DNA of 64,000 nt from Viscum album (taxonomy: Eukaryota; Streptophyta; Magnoliopsida; Santalales; Viscaceae): positions 1,020,165,343 through 1,020,229,342 of the forward strand of contig OY728159.1 of NCBI GenBank assembly GCA_963277665.1. Reading direction: 5' to 3'. Below the pieces are notes generated by a model. It was given only the letters and a program-made list of their open reading frames with translations. It was not told the DNA's origin and ran no database searches. Positions 34,906 through 46,572 of this stretch are shown one piece after another (positions within the stretch are counted from its first letter, which is position 1; every line of letters starts with the position of its first letter). A program made the position numbers and the translations under genes.

Positions 34906-37900
34906 TAGTCTCATAATTATTTATAATTATTTAAATATCCTTGATGATTCACACATTTGTAATTTTGTTTTTAATTAAATTTTAATCATTATTTTAATAA
35001 AAATTATGATATCTACTTCTTCCTCATTAGTTTCTTTTAGATCTAATAAGAATGATTAATTTTATGGACAAAATAAATTCAAAAATATCATCTGGAGGTG
35101 CTGAGGATTCTGGCTCAATAACATATAAGTACACGCTATGTGATTGGAATTACACGGTGTGTACTTGTGTTCAATGAATCAAGAATCAATTTTGAAATTA
35201 ATTCAAACTGTGTGCATTGATGAAATGTGGTGTATTTATTTCTTACACTATGGATTGACCAGGCCAGCCTGGCACACGTTCAGTCAGAGTACACACCATA
35301 TTTCCCACATACACAGTGTGTAATCCCTTTGAATCACATATAGGTTTTGTATTACCATACATAGCCTACCTGATTGGTGACCATATAACTCAGAGACCAC
35401 ACATCATGTAGTCACTTATACATTCTGTGTACTCCAATTTTCTAAGGAACGTTTTACAAATTGAGTCCTTGTGTGTGTTCCTTATATATACGGGGAGATA
35501 CGTACACGTCGTGTAGATCCATGTATGCTATGTGTACTTATAAAAAATTATGTATATTTAAAATTTATTTATTATACTGTGTAAACCTTATCAACATGTG
35601 CTTTCATGTGGTCATTATGTTAATAAGGCATTTTATGTAAATTGTTTTAATATATATATATATATATATATTAATTTATATCTATGTAATGTTCAGATCT
35701 GTATATCATTTATGAGTAGTATTACAGTTTCTACTCTATATACATTAAAGCATAACATGTGACTAAAAAATCAAATAATTAGTGTAATCATTTAGCTGAT
35801 AACACCTGTCCTAAAAGTACATGATAATTTGTGTGTTTAGTTTGTCACAAGAGTAAATACTATATGAGTATAATCCATTTTGGTAGATTCAAATGGGTAT
35901 TCACCATGTTTCATCCAAGGTACATTTATGTACATAGTTAATTTTCAATAAATTTATTTAATTTGTTTAAAATTATGATAGATGAGAATCTCAAGAAAAT
36001 TTAGATGATAATTAAGATAAAATAATTGATTTATTAAAGAAGATAATTAATTTATTCAAGCACGATTTATCTTAAATAAGAACGATTAAGAATTTAAAGT
36101 TAGTTTTATTAAATTCATATTTTTTGCATGTATATGGATTATCATGAGAATATAGCGGACCTTTTTATGAGATTGGATTCATTTAAATTATTATTAAATT
36201 AAATTTTTGGTTTTCATTCCTTCTCTCCTCTTATTATGTAACAGACTGTGTACCTAGGGTTTTTAATGTAACCCCCATTTTTTCCTCACTCACGTGAGAG
36301 TAAAAGCATATTTAATGGATGTAAATCCTAAGCTAGTTGAGGTGGTTAAATTTTGGACACAAGGTGAAACCAATCCAAGATAGATACATAGGTGGATAGG
36401 TGGAAAGTTGTAACAAAAACCTTAATTGGTTCAAGGTGTTTCTCCCTAGGTCAATGGTTAGTTTATCAACTGCTAGATAAACTAACCATTATTAAAATCT
36501 CATGGTCAAACCGCTTTATTATTTTATTTATATAAAGTTGCAAGGTTATTTCATTATGGATGTTTTTTCGTGATCACATGAATTAATGAAATTAACAAGC
36601 ATGCAAGATAGAAATAAAATAAATTGTCTTATGTGTAAATATTATCAAATATATTTTTAATCACTTAAGTAAATCCACTTAATATTAAAAATCTTGTAAT
36701 AAAGATAATAATTGGTAATTTATGCATTAAAGGATAAAATCCCTCAATTGTATATATTAATCTGGTATAGCCTTTCACTACTTCAGTTAAAACTGAACCA
36801 TAGTTCAAAGTGCTTGACCATCCAAAGTTGGGGTGATTTCAATTATCAGGGAATTATAACTTGAATATTTGGGTTGAATTGACTTACTTCCATCCATCCA
36901 ATGACTCAAAGGCCTTCAAATTTTTTATTATAAAATCCCCCTTTTAAGGGATGAAGGGGGTGGAAACCCAAAGACATCATGGACATGGGACAACACACTC
37001 GAAGGATAAAAGAATAAAACGTAGAAATACATCATTGAACTGCTCCTCCCCAGCATTTGAACATGAAGAAACTCTCCACCATTGCAAGGTTAATCGGCCA
37101 GCAAGTGTCCTGTGTCAAGCACAGGCCCAATCTGATGGCTGATGTCATACCCTCTCAAATAACCAAATCCAAAAAACTCTGCAAAGATGAATTGCCAACT
37201 ATAAAACTTCCTCTGAAGACTGTTCATGAAGTCATCTGGATTCACCAACTTCCCTCCTTCGAACAACAAACCATTCAAGCAGAGAAAAACCACCATGCTG
37301 CGACACTGAATCTCAGGATCGCAAGGGACCATTCCACCAAAATACAACTCTGATAAGATTACCATAGGAACCTGCAGACCACCAATAGAACACCATAACT
37401 AGCTTAACATAGGCATTACCAAATCAAAAACCTGCTAAAACCACACAGAACCGCCAAAGCAGGACCCTCCCCCTTTGAGTTAATCCAGGTCTGTCTTCAA
37501 GCCACCAGAATCATGAAAAAGGCGACACCTGGCCGCACCAACCCGAATGGAGAGACCTGCCGCATCGGAACACACACCGGAGAACCGGGCCTCACTGGAA
37601 GCAAGTCGTCTCGGCTGAGCAGTGCCTGTCCAAGAAGGTCGAAGCCACGGCAGGCCACGGCGAGCCGAGAAGAAGTCGATACAGCACCAACCCATGACCA
37701 AGAGCAGTGAAAAAGAACCTCACCGAAGCTCCACCACACCCCTCCTTTACCAAACCACACCGAGCAGAAGCCGAAGACGCCGATCCATGACAGACCTAGC
37801 AGGATGGGCCACGCCGAGCCGTGGGAAACTGAAGCGTCGCTGAACCCCGTCAAGGTTTGACTACCAAATTATGACTTGGTGTAACATATAGGCAAGGGTT

Positions 37901-38250
37901 AAGGAAATCCAATTTTGGGATTTTAGGATTGGGGGTTCACTCAATAGATCAAGGAACTATGAGTTAATGCATCTGTACTTTGGAATGCCTACCTAAAACC
38001 ATGTGAGTTGTTTGACCAACCAAAGTTGGGGTAATGAGAATGGAAATATGGATCATTTCTACTACAATATCCAAGAAATATGATATTTTTAATTCAATGG
38101 TTAGGGATATTGGGTTTCAATAAAATAGTGGGATATTAAAAAATATAATATTTATTTATTTGTCTAAATTTTTATCAGATAATGTAATAAAATTCTGGTC
38201 ATTTTTTTTAGAAAAAACAATTAAATAAATTAAAATATATCATTTCAATC
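34906..38250 (+). other. Leader of element E (interrupted at 36912-37849)
   Basis: This non-coding stretch matches the leader of D. At about 35120-35545 it holds ACAC/GTGT near-palindromes such as TTACACGGTGTGTA near 35152 and TACACGTCGTGTAG near 35504. A TA run lies at 35651-35671. It is interrupted by a foreign segment and resumes at 37850 with sequence equal to about 29270-29650 of D. No gene is seen in the leader itself. Confidence 0.7.
36912..37849 (-). mobile_element. Short reverse-oriented retroposon of unknown family in the leader of E
   Basis: This insert of about 0.94 kb has no match in the leaders of C or D. The leader sequence CATCCAATGACTCAAAGG (36894-36911) recurs in altered form right of the insert (GTCAAGGTTTGACTACCAAA, 37849-37868), which suggests a target duplication of about 15-18 bp as made by LINE machinery. 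On the minus strand the first about 350 bp are GC-rich and the 3' end reads GGGATTTTATAATAAAAAAT, like a poly-A signal and tail. Minus ORFs of 118 codons (37853-37497) and 91 codons (37365-37090) show no family I recognise. It may be a LINE 5'/3' end fusion, a SINE-like element or a processed copy of a host RNA. Confidence 0.5.
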
Positions 38251-38255
38251 CATGC

Positions 38256-39060
38256 TTGAGAAGGATAACCTTATCAATGGAAAAAAATTCCCAAGTGTGG
38301 AAAAGGAACTTACACTTTATCCTTCTCCATGAAAGGAAATTTTCTGTGTGGGAAGAACTTATTCTTGATGTGGCTGATAATGAGGAAAGTGAGGAAGTTT
38401 TATCACTCTATAAGAAACATTTGAACTATTACACATATTTTCAATGTTTCATGCTATCATACATGTCCAATAAGATTTTGAAGCAACATGAGTACATGGA
38501 TTTGTATATCATGATGTATCAACTTTAAGATCTCTATCAAGAGAAGGGGAGACAAGATAGGTAAGAGATATCTAATGCTTTGTTTACAACTAATATGGGA
38601 GAGTATGTTCCATTTAGGCCTCATGTACTCAAGATTGTTGGATAAATTTAATGGATAGACATATTAGGGATTAAATTTTCATATGTATTGCATAAATATA
38701 TTATACATTCATCACTTCCTAAGACCTTCTCCAGTTTTATTTTTAATTAAAGTATGATAAATAATGAGATGATACTTTCATAACATCTTACTTTGATTCT
38801 CCAAGGGGATACATACATGGGTTGTGATAAACTTGTAGTCCTTATAGTGAACAAGAAAATGAAGAACATGGAAAAGGGGACCAAAACTCGTAACAAGACT
38901 AAAAATTCCAAGAAAATCTCATTACAAGAAGAGGAAGATCTGGAGATAGGGAAAGGAAAAGAAGGCGGTATGTTTTTCATGTGGAAATTCTTGCCACTGA
39001 AAAAGGAACAACACCAAAAATAAAGGGAAGATAAAGGTGTGTTTGTTATCAAGTGTAATA
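38256..39060 (+). pseudogene. gag: Gag of element E (degraded)
   Basis: The open frame 38256-38528 starts this gag with KNSQVWKRNLHFILLHERKF and LSLYKKHLNYYTYFQCFML, matching B and D. Residues around 38640 read GYI with a stop where C and D have Glu; B has the same stop. The zinc knuckle near 38970 is lost: the codons for its first two cysteines read FFMWKF. It is not functional. Confidence 0.7.
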
Positions 39061-40330
39061 TTTTAGTATCTATACATTGGTTATTAGATACCAATTGTGG
39101 TGCTTGCATATGTATTCAAATGTCAGAACCAATTAGTTTTCAAAATATTTCTAGAGGAGAGGTGGATCTGTGAGCTTCCCATGATGCGAGTTTGGATACT
39201 CTAGACATTGGTGACTATCATCTTTCATTGACAATGGGAAAGATTTTGGTTTTAAAATATTATTATTATGTACCTATGGTTAAAAAGAACATAATTTTTG
39301 TATCATTCCTAGAGGCAAATGGGTTTATTTCCATTCTTGGAAATAAAATTTGTTTCTTCTATAAATAAAACATATGTTATGGTATGGAACATTTAAATAA
39401 TGTTATTTATGTATTAAATTATGAAAACCAAGTATTGGTAATTGATAATGAATCATATCCACATGACTCATATAACCCCCAGCTATGGAATCACTATCTT
39501 GGTCATGTAAACAAGAATCATTTGATAAATATCTATCAAGATGGTTATTTAGAATATTATAACATAAAACCACTTGAAATATTACATGCTTATTTATAAG
39601 GAAAATTACCAAACCACAAGTTTGTGGATGGGGTGAAAGGGCCACATATCTTCTTGGATTGGTACACACTGATGTGTTTGGAGAATTTCTAGTAGAATAT
39701 AGATGTGTATATTCTTACATCATAACTTTTACTAATGACTTAATTAGATATGGCTATGTCTAATTGATGAGTTATAAGTCTGAGTCCTTTTATAAATTCA
39801 AGTAATTCAAGAATGAAGTAAATTATCAACTTGGTAAGAAGATAAAAATGATTTGATCAAGTCGAGGTGGTGAATATCTTAACCAAGAGTTTATAAACTT
39901 CTTATGGGAGTTTGGGATTCTATCTCAACTCAGTCCACCATATACACTATTTTGGAAAGGTTTTAGTGAAAGGAGTAATCATACCTTGTTAGACATGGTA
40001 AGGTTGATAATGAGTCCTGAAGATATTCAATTATACTTCTGGGGATATGCATTACAAAATGAAGAATACACATTAAACTAAGTACCAAATAAAGTGTAAA
40101 ATGGGATTCCCTTCGAGTTATGGAGTGGAAAGAAACCATTTTTGTTGTATACGCATGTATGGGGTTGTGAGGTGTTTGTTAAGGCCTTCTTAGGTAAAAA
40201 CAATATCACCCTGGGGCACAAAGTGTATATTTTATGGTATCCTAAGAAAAAAAGGGATACAAACAATAAAACCCCTCGAATAAGAAAGTGGATAACGCTA
40301 GAAAATCTGTATTTATTCCAAGAGAGAACC
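39061..40330 (+). pseudogene. pol: Protease and integrase of element E (degraded)
   Basis: The protease begins with IHWLLDTNCGACICIQ near 39070-39120, where the expected D-S/T-G type motif reads DTNCG. Pre-integrase and integrase zinc-binding residues follow: VIYVLNYENQVLVIDNES at 39400-39450, then LWNHYLGHVNKNH near 39485. GLVHTDVFGEF near 39660 keeps the first catalytic aspartate. SSRGGEYLNQEF near 39860 has lost the second (Ser). SERSNHT near 39970 keeps the glutamate. Stops and shifts occur throughout; the frame 40142-40336 is a late integrase piece. Confidence 0.75.
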
Positions 40331-40584
40331 TCCTAAAAACAGATAGTGGGAGAAAGAATGAATTTGATGATGTTAATGCTCAAGATACACAAGAGTTGGT
40401 ATAGGAATAGGTTCCATAGGTCACCATGGAAGAATTAATTCCTAAAATAGAAGTAATACATAAGATCACTAGAGAGGTAAGAGAATGAGAGAGATATGAT
40501 TTTCTATTCAAAAAATATGGTGACTCATTATTGGTTAACAGTTATGAACCTCTCTCATTAAAATAGGTAGTATAGATCTCAAGA

Positions 40585-41615
40585 GCTGCGATATGGAAAT
40601 AATTAATGAATTATGAAATGGATTCCATGTATCAAAACTGAGTTTGGGTTTTAGTCAATGTGTCAGTTGATGTAAATCCCATTGGGTGAAAATGGGTATT
40701 CATAAGAAAACTGGACATTAAAGGTAAATTAAATACCTATAAAGTAAGAAAAGTGGATAAGGGTTTTAAACAATTTCAAGGAATTGACTATGATGAAATA
40801 TTTTCATGAGTTTCCATGTTTAAAACTATTAAAATTATATATACTATATCATCTTACCATGATTATGATATTTGGTAGATAGATGTCAAAATTGTATTCC
40901 TTAATGGGAACCTTCAAGAATATGTCTATATGACACAACCAAATGTTTTCGTGACTCCAGGTGATTCCAAAAAGATTTTCAAGTTTTATATATCTATTTA
41001 TATATTGAATCAAGCATCTAGGTCATGGAACATTTGATTTGATAAAGCTATAAAAGAATTTGGTTTCATTAAGAATGAATTTGAGCCATGTGTTTACAAG
41101 AGGTTTAGTGTAAATTCATTCATTATCCTAGTAGTATATGTTGATGAAATATTACTTATTGTAAATGACATATGAGTCTTAAAAAATTTTAAGGACTAGT
41201 TAAACAATTTTTTCTCAATGAAGAACATAATTGAATCATCCTATATTCTAGGGATCAATATCATTTGTGATATATACAGGAGGCTTATTGGACTAATTAA
41301 AAGTAAATATGTTTAAAAAATACTAATGATATTTAGTATAGAACAATCCAATAAGGGATTGGTTCTAGTGTCACATGGTTTACATATTTCTAAGAAAGTG
41401 TTTCTTTAGAAACAATAGAAGAAAGATTGAATGAGTGAGATCTCATATGCTTCAATGATAGAATCAATCATGTATGTCATGTTATGTACTAGAATTGATG
41501 TTTCCTATGCGTTGAGAATGGTAGGTAGATATCAAGAAAATCCAGGGGAACAACATTGGATTATTGTTAAGGTTGTCCTTAAGTATCTAAGAAGAACTAA
41601 GGATATGTTACTGTA
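40585..41615 (+). pseudogene. Reverse transcriptase and truncated RNase H of element E
   Basis: The reading LMNYEMDSMYQN begins near 40605, with a stop at 40687-40689 just before KWVF, the same codon as in B. The catalytic strand at about 41134-41150 reads VYVDEILL, with Glu for the second catalytic Asp as in D. The open frame 41431-41616 reads YASMIESIMYVMLCTRIDVS and VLKYLRRTKDMLL. The next expected residues (YGGDEE in C) are replaced by G-rich DNA, so RNase H is cut at about 41615. Confidence 0.8.
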
Positions 41616-41682
41616 GGGTTGTGGGGTGTGGGGGTGTGGGGGTGTGGGTTATCCAGGGAGGTGGGTGGGTTGTCCACTCTGA
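41616..41682. repeat. G-rich repeat at the left border of the CACTA element
   Basis: Units of GTGTGGGG and GGTGGGTGGGTTGTCC are the reverse complement of the C-rich minisatellite at 49077-50360. The left part GGGTGTGGGTTATCCAGGG pairs well with the reverse complement of the last units near 50320-50350. It touches the broken pol of E directly. Confidence 0.7.
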
Positions 41683-42504
41683 TACTCGACAAAAAAATAA
41701 GAATCACATATAACCAATGTATAGTTTCTTTCACATGTTAAGACTTTTCTTGAAGTTCCATACCAACACTCACTCTTACCCTTCTATGAATATGTGGTCT
41801 TTGTAAGGAAATCTCACTCAAGTTCTTATCCACTATCCATATTAACCTCATACAAATTTAACATTTTTACAACTCCATATCACCTAATGATTTGACAAGT
41901 ATCATACTCCCATGAGTAGTGTCCCTTCAAAACCCCTTAATTATTGATATATAATATGGGGATATATTATCCCATTTGAAAAATAAATTTCAATATCATC
42001 ATTAGAAATCTCCATGTACATGGAATCATGCTTCTTTTCCCCGTGGAACATTCATCTTATGAAATAAAACTCCTCTTAGTTCAATTTAATCTTTTTTGGA
42101 TCATGATCCACATGTATAACCATGATGTTTCAATACCTGAGGAACTTATTACCATCATTTTAAGAATATAATTTCCATTTATTCAGAATATATATTATGA
42201 ATATCACTCAAATAATCTACTAAAATATAAAAAATTTTCGATCTAAAATTTACTCAATTCTTGAATAATTCTCCACCATAAGTGTACATGATCTTGTATA
42301 GTCATGTATAGTTATTCAAAGATATTTTGTTATAAATATAGTATTTTTTTGTATTTTATGTTATGATTATCATATAGTGTAGTGTTTTAGTTATGGTTTC
42401 AAATAAAGTGAACAATTCTCATTTACTTAAATATATTTTTGATGAAACTTCAATCTTATTGAAATTGATTTTTACAAAATAACTTATAAATTTTTTTTTA
42501 CATA
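41683..42504. other. Non-coding 5' region of the CACTA element
   Basis: About 0.8 kb of AT-rich DNA lies between the left G-rich repeat and the transposase start. I see no ORF, RNA gene or match to neighbours in it. It would hold the promoter and 5' untranslated region of the transposase. Confidence 0.4.
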
Positions 42505-45500
42505 ATGGATAGAAGTTGGATGTATGAAACCCATCGGATCTCAATCTATTTTTAAAACAATTTGGAGAGGTTTTTAGATTTTTCTTTCACAATTCTTTAG
42601 ATAGTGGTCACATACACTGCCCATGTTACAATTATGTTGGAATACCTTGGTTGAGCTGTGAAGAAGTTAGCTACCACAAAACCAAATATGGTTTTCAAGA
42701 AAACTACTATGTGTGGTATCACAATGGAGAGAAAATGAAATGTCAAATTTTTTATGATCCAAATGAGAGGACTGGATTGGATAATTTTTTATATGATAGG
42801 TTTCTATTTATTTTCCATCATTAAAAATAAATCATTCCATCCCAAGAAGACTTTGATATGAGAAAACATGATGCATCTAATGAAAATGAAGATGTTGTCA
42901 GGGTGAAATAATTGAATGATGCTACCATGACTCCAATATATCAACAATGCAGTAAAACGAAAAAGGCTGGAATTTTTAATCTGATGGTTTCATGGGAAAA
43001 ATATGTATGGAATTTATACTACTACCATCAATTACATTCTTACCTTATTGAAGGAATTAATTCTAGATGATACAGATATTCCCTCAAACCACTATATGGC
43101 ATGGAAGTTAGTTGAGAAACTTGGTTTTTTAATAAAAAAAATCATGCTTTCTCAAAAGATTGTATTTTATTCTGGGAGGAAATTTCTAAAAGAAATGATT
43201 GTATAAAATGTATCACATCCCATTGGAAGCCAAGTTTTGATGGAACACTATCTCGTGTGCCATAGAAAGTATTTTGGCACTTTCCATTGACCCCCAAACT
43301 CCAGAATCTTTTTATGTCTAATGAAATATCAAGAAAAATGTGATGTAATTATACTGATAGAAAAGGGACTAATTATTATTTGATTCACCCTATAGATGGA
43401 TTTTCATGGTGGAGATTTGATGCTCGATATCCTGATTTGTCATCCGATGTGTGTAATGTGAGTTTGGTTCGTTCATGTGACGGTTTTAATCTCTTTGGGT
43501 ATATGCTTATTTTCATAGCACATGGCCAGTTTTTATACACATTTATAACCTTCCCCCATGGTTGTGTGGGAAAAATCTTTCACTTTCATGATTATACTCA
43601 TATCTAGACCTTTTGAACATGGCAATGATATAGACGTATACATGAAACCTTCAATAAAAGAGTTGAAACTTCTTTGGGATGTGGGTGTGCGCACATATGA
43701 TGCATGTTCAAAAGACATATTTCAGATGTGTGTTGCGCTTATGTGGATGATTAATGATTTTCATGCTTATGCAATGATGTATGGATAGATAATGAATGGA
43801 AAACTATCATGTCTTGTTTGTATGAAGAATACACAATCCAAAAGACTAAAACATCGATGTAGTTTCAGTTTTATGGGACATCGAAGATTCTTGCCAATGG
43901 ACCATCCATATAGAAATAATCATTGAAGATTTGACAATACCATGGAGACCAATGATCCAACTCAACATATTTCTAGAACTGATGTGCTTAATGAATTTAA
44001 AGATTTCAGTTTTTCATTTAGGAAGCGTCAAATGAAACCTGGAAAGAGAAATAATGTTTCCACTAAAACCTATTACAATTGGAAGAAGAGGAGTATCTTC
44101 TTTGGTTTTCCTTATTGGTCAACCAATTTGTTATGTCATTACTTAAACTTAATGCACATTGAAAAGAATATATGTTAAATTTTTCTTTCAATTCTTCTAA
44201 ATGTAATGGGAAAGAAAAAAATATGATTTAAGATCCCCATGTGACTTGGTGGATTGGGGAATCAGACCAGAATTGCATCATGTGCGTATCAGTGAAAATA
44301 AATGGAAAATTCCATGTTCTTCTTATGTGATGACACCTACAGAAAAAAAAAGAAATTTCTGGAAGTACTAGAGACTATTAATGTTCCTAATATCTATTCA
44401 AGAAACATATCTAAATGGGTCAATATAAGAGTATTGAAGCTAAAATCATTGAAGTCTCGTGATTATCACATCCTTCTTCAAAAGATGATTCCAATGGAAA
44501 TCCGTCATCTTTTTTCATATAATTTAAGGGTGGTTGGTATTTGGTTGTTCCATTTGTTTAGAGATCTTTGTTCTAAGAAATTTTCCAAGTCTTTCTGGAA
44601 AAAACATTGGAAGATGCCCCATTAATATTTTGTGAGTTAGAGAAAATATTTCCTCCATCATTTTTCACATGCATGCTGCATCTGACTTCCCATATTACAA
44701 CTAAAATAATTCTCAGAGAACTTATTTATATTCATTGTATGTATCCAAATGAATGAAATATATATACATGAAAGTCTTATATCTGTAATAGGAATCATCC
44801 CAAAGGTTTTATCGTGAATGGTTACTTTGCTCAAGAATGTATGGATTTATGCTCTATGTATTTTTCTGATCATACTATGAGAATGAACACATCAATGATA
44901 AATGAATAAGAATAGTATGAGAAAATTGAACCCTGTTTTCCATCACTTCCTCAAATAGTAGGAATTCTCGGATCATATACATTGAAGACATTAAGCCTTG
45001 AAGAGAGGGAGATTGAACATCGCACAGTTTTGTTCAAATGTAATTTGTTTGATGACTACATCAGGTAAGTACATTTAATATGTATATTATATATATATCT
45101 GTTAAAATATTCCTATTTTTATCCATAGGGAATATAAAGCAACGATAAATAGAAAGCATCGTTATTTATCTTTAAGAAGGATGGATACATTGCATAGTAA
45201 AGAGTTTTCTTCTTGGAAAAAATTGAAGGTAAAAATATTACTATTTAAAATAATTAAATAAATATTTAATTAATTTTAATATTCATTTATATTTATGGTA
45301 TTTATTTTTCCTATAGACTCTGTCTTTGAGGAAGATCTTTTCCTTTTCGTCCTAATACTGTGGTTTGTGACTATAAATCAATTGTTATCAATGGGTAAAA
45401 ATTTATTACCACTGAACAAGAAAAGAACATAAGAACACAAAATGATGGTGTTATGTTTACTGCCATAGTAGACTGTTATTCTAGTGCATCAGATAGTAGA

Positions 45501-45915
45501 CCGCAATTTGAAAATGTAGGTTATTATGGAGTCATTGAAAAAAAATATTCTATTATTACTCTCAAGGACGAGTCACAATGATGAAATGACAATGGTCTGA
45601 TTTGATGATGAGGAGCAGAACATTTATTGATGATTATGGATTTTGAGTAATTGATATCACTCACACTATTGCTACCGATGAACCATGTGTATTGGAATCA
45701 ATGGAGAAACAAGTTTTTTATGTCAAAGACCATCTTCAACCTGAATTTGGTGTCATTATTAAACTAATTCCAAGACATATTTTTGATGGTGGTGATGATG
45801 GAATTGACACCATCCCTATTTCCATTGGAAATGATCCATTTATTACATTTTATGACTCCAATAGCTCAATTTTTAGAGTTTACTGTGAACCTAAAGTTGT
45901 GGTGGGAAATATATA
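42505..45915 (+). pseudogene. CACTA transposase (TnpD/Tnp2-like), degraded
   Basis: The ATG at 42505 opens with MDRSWMYETHR, the typical start of the Transpos_assoc domain, followed across a shift by HIHCPCYNYVGIPWLSCEEV and GFQENYYVWYHNGEK. The transposase core shows VPxKVFWHFPLTPKLQNLF near 43260-43305, IHPIDGFSWWRFDARYPDL at 43380-43440 and RSCDGFNLFGYM near 43470. Then come NDIDVYMKPSIKELKLLWDVG near 43625-43685, ALMWMINDFHAYA near 43740, YLNLMHIEKNIC near 44140-44178 (Asn where the family has the catalytic Asp of DVMH) and SLKSRDYHILLQKMIP near 44450. Two GT-AG introns can be placed at 45065-45128 and 45229-45316. The end reads ESMEKQVFYVKDH and LIPRHIFD at 45695-45785. It would cut and join element ends in the nucleus; several shifts and stops disable it. 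Confidence 0.85.
45065..45128 (+). other. Intron in the CACTA transposase
   Basis: GTAAGT after ...GACTACATCAG and TTATCCATAG before GGAATATAAAGC bound a 64 bp AT-rich intron. Removing it joins the DDYIR and EYKATINRKH residues in a family-like order. Confidence 0.65.
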
Positions 45916-46572
45916 GAATCATTTATCCATGTTCTCAATTATTTTGGTTTAGCTCGACCTGGGTTGTTAAGGTTCATACTATTCAAACTGATTTAATATT
46001 TATTAAAAATATATTGTATCTGACTTGACTGTTAAGTGAATTTTCAATGTTTATTGGTTGCAATTTTATTTGAATTGCATTCTCTAATTTGGAATTGAAC
46101 TTTATTCAAACCTATGAAACCAACATTTCTAACTTGGGGAACATTTCAATGATTTATTGACCATGTATAAAATTATTGTAACTCTAATACCTCCCAATAA
46201 AATTTCACTAGATAATGAACATGATGTATTGTCTTCTTCTATAAATCATGTATAGAAACCTACATCATATACCTAGGCTAAAGAAAATAAATTTTACCTT
46301 AATTTTGACAAGTTCATTAATAGACTGATGACACTTAGTAAATAACCATCCTACTCAAAATTAAATTTATTTATTACATCTTGTACAATTTTTTGAATTC
46401 ATTATATATCTATTAAAGCTCACCTAAAACAATGGATAGTTAAGTTATCTATGAATCCCCTTATACCCTCTCATATATTTTGTTTTTTGGGTTACACATT
46501 AGTTATCCTTGTCTAATTACTTCCATATTTTTTTCAAATGTAGTAAATGTTACCAATTGAAGATAGGAAATG
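45916..46572. other. Spacer between the two CACTA genes
   Basis: This AT-rich stretch of about 0.65 kb has no sustained frame and no repeat that I recognise. It probably holds the 3' untranslated region of the transposase and the promoter of the second gene. Confidence 0.4.

Larger units (their letters stand above)
32882..41615 (+). mobile_element. Ty1/copia Angela/BARE-like element E (3' end lost)
   Basis: E has the shared LTR, primer site, leader (with a small retroposon in it), gag, protease-integrase and RT. It is cut inside RNase H at about 41615, where G-rich sequence at the border of a CACTA transposon starts. The missing RNase H end and 3' LTR are not found anywhere to the right in the window. 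Confidence 0.8.

Noticed and set aside
1620..35545. Near-palindromes as G-box (CACGTG) promoter elements
   Set aside because: The core is ACAC-N-GTGT with extra central bases; true CACGTG is rare in the clusters.
37057..37843. Plus-strand ORFs in the GC-rich insert
   Set aside because: The insert appears to read on the minus strand, and neither strand shows a known domain; the plus frames overlap each other without a pattern of selection.
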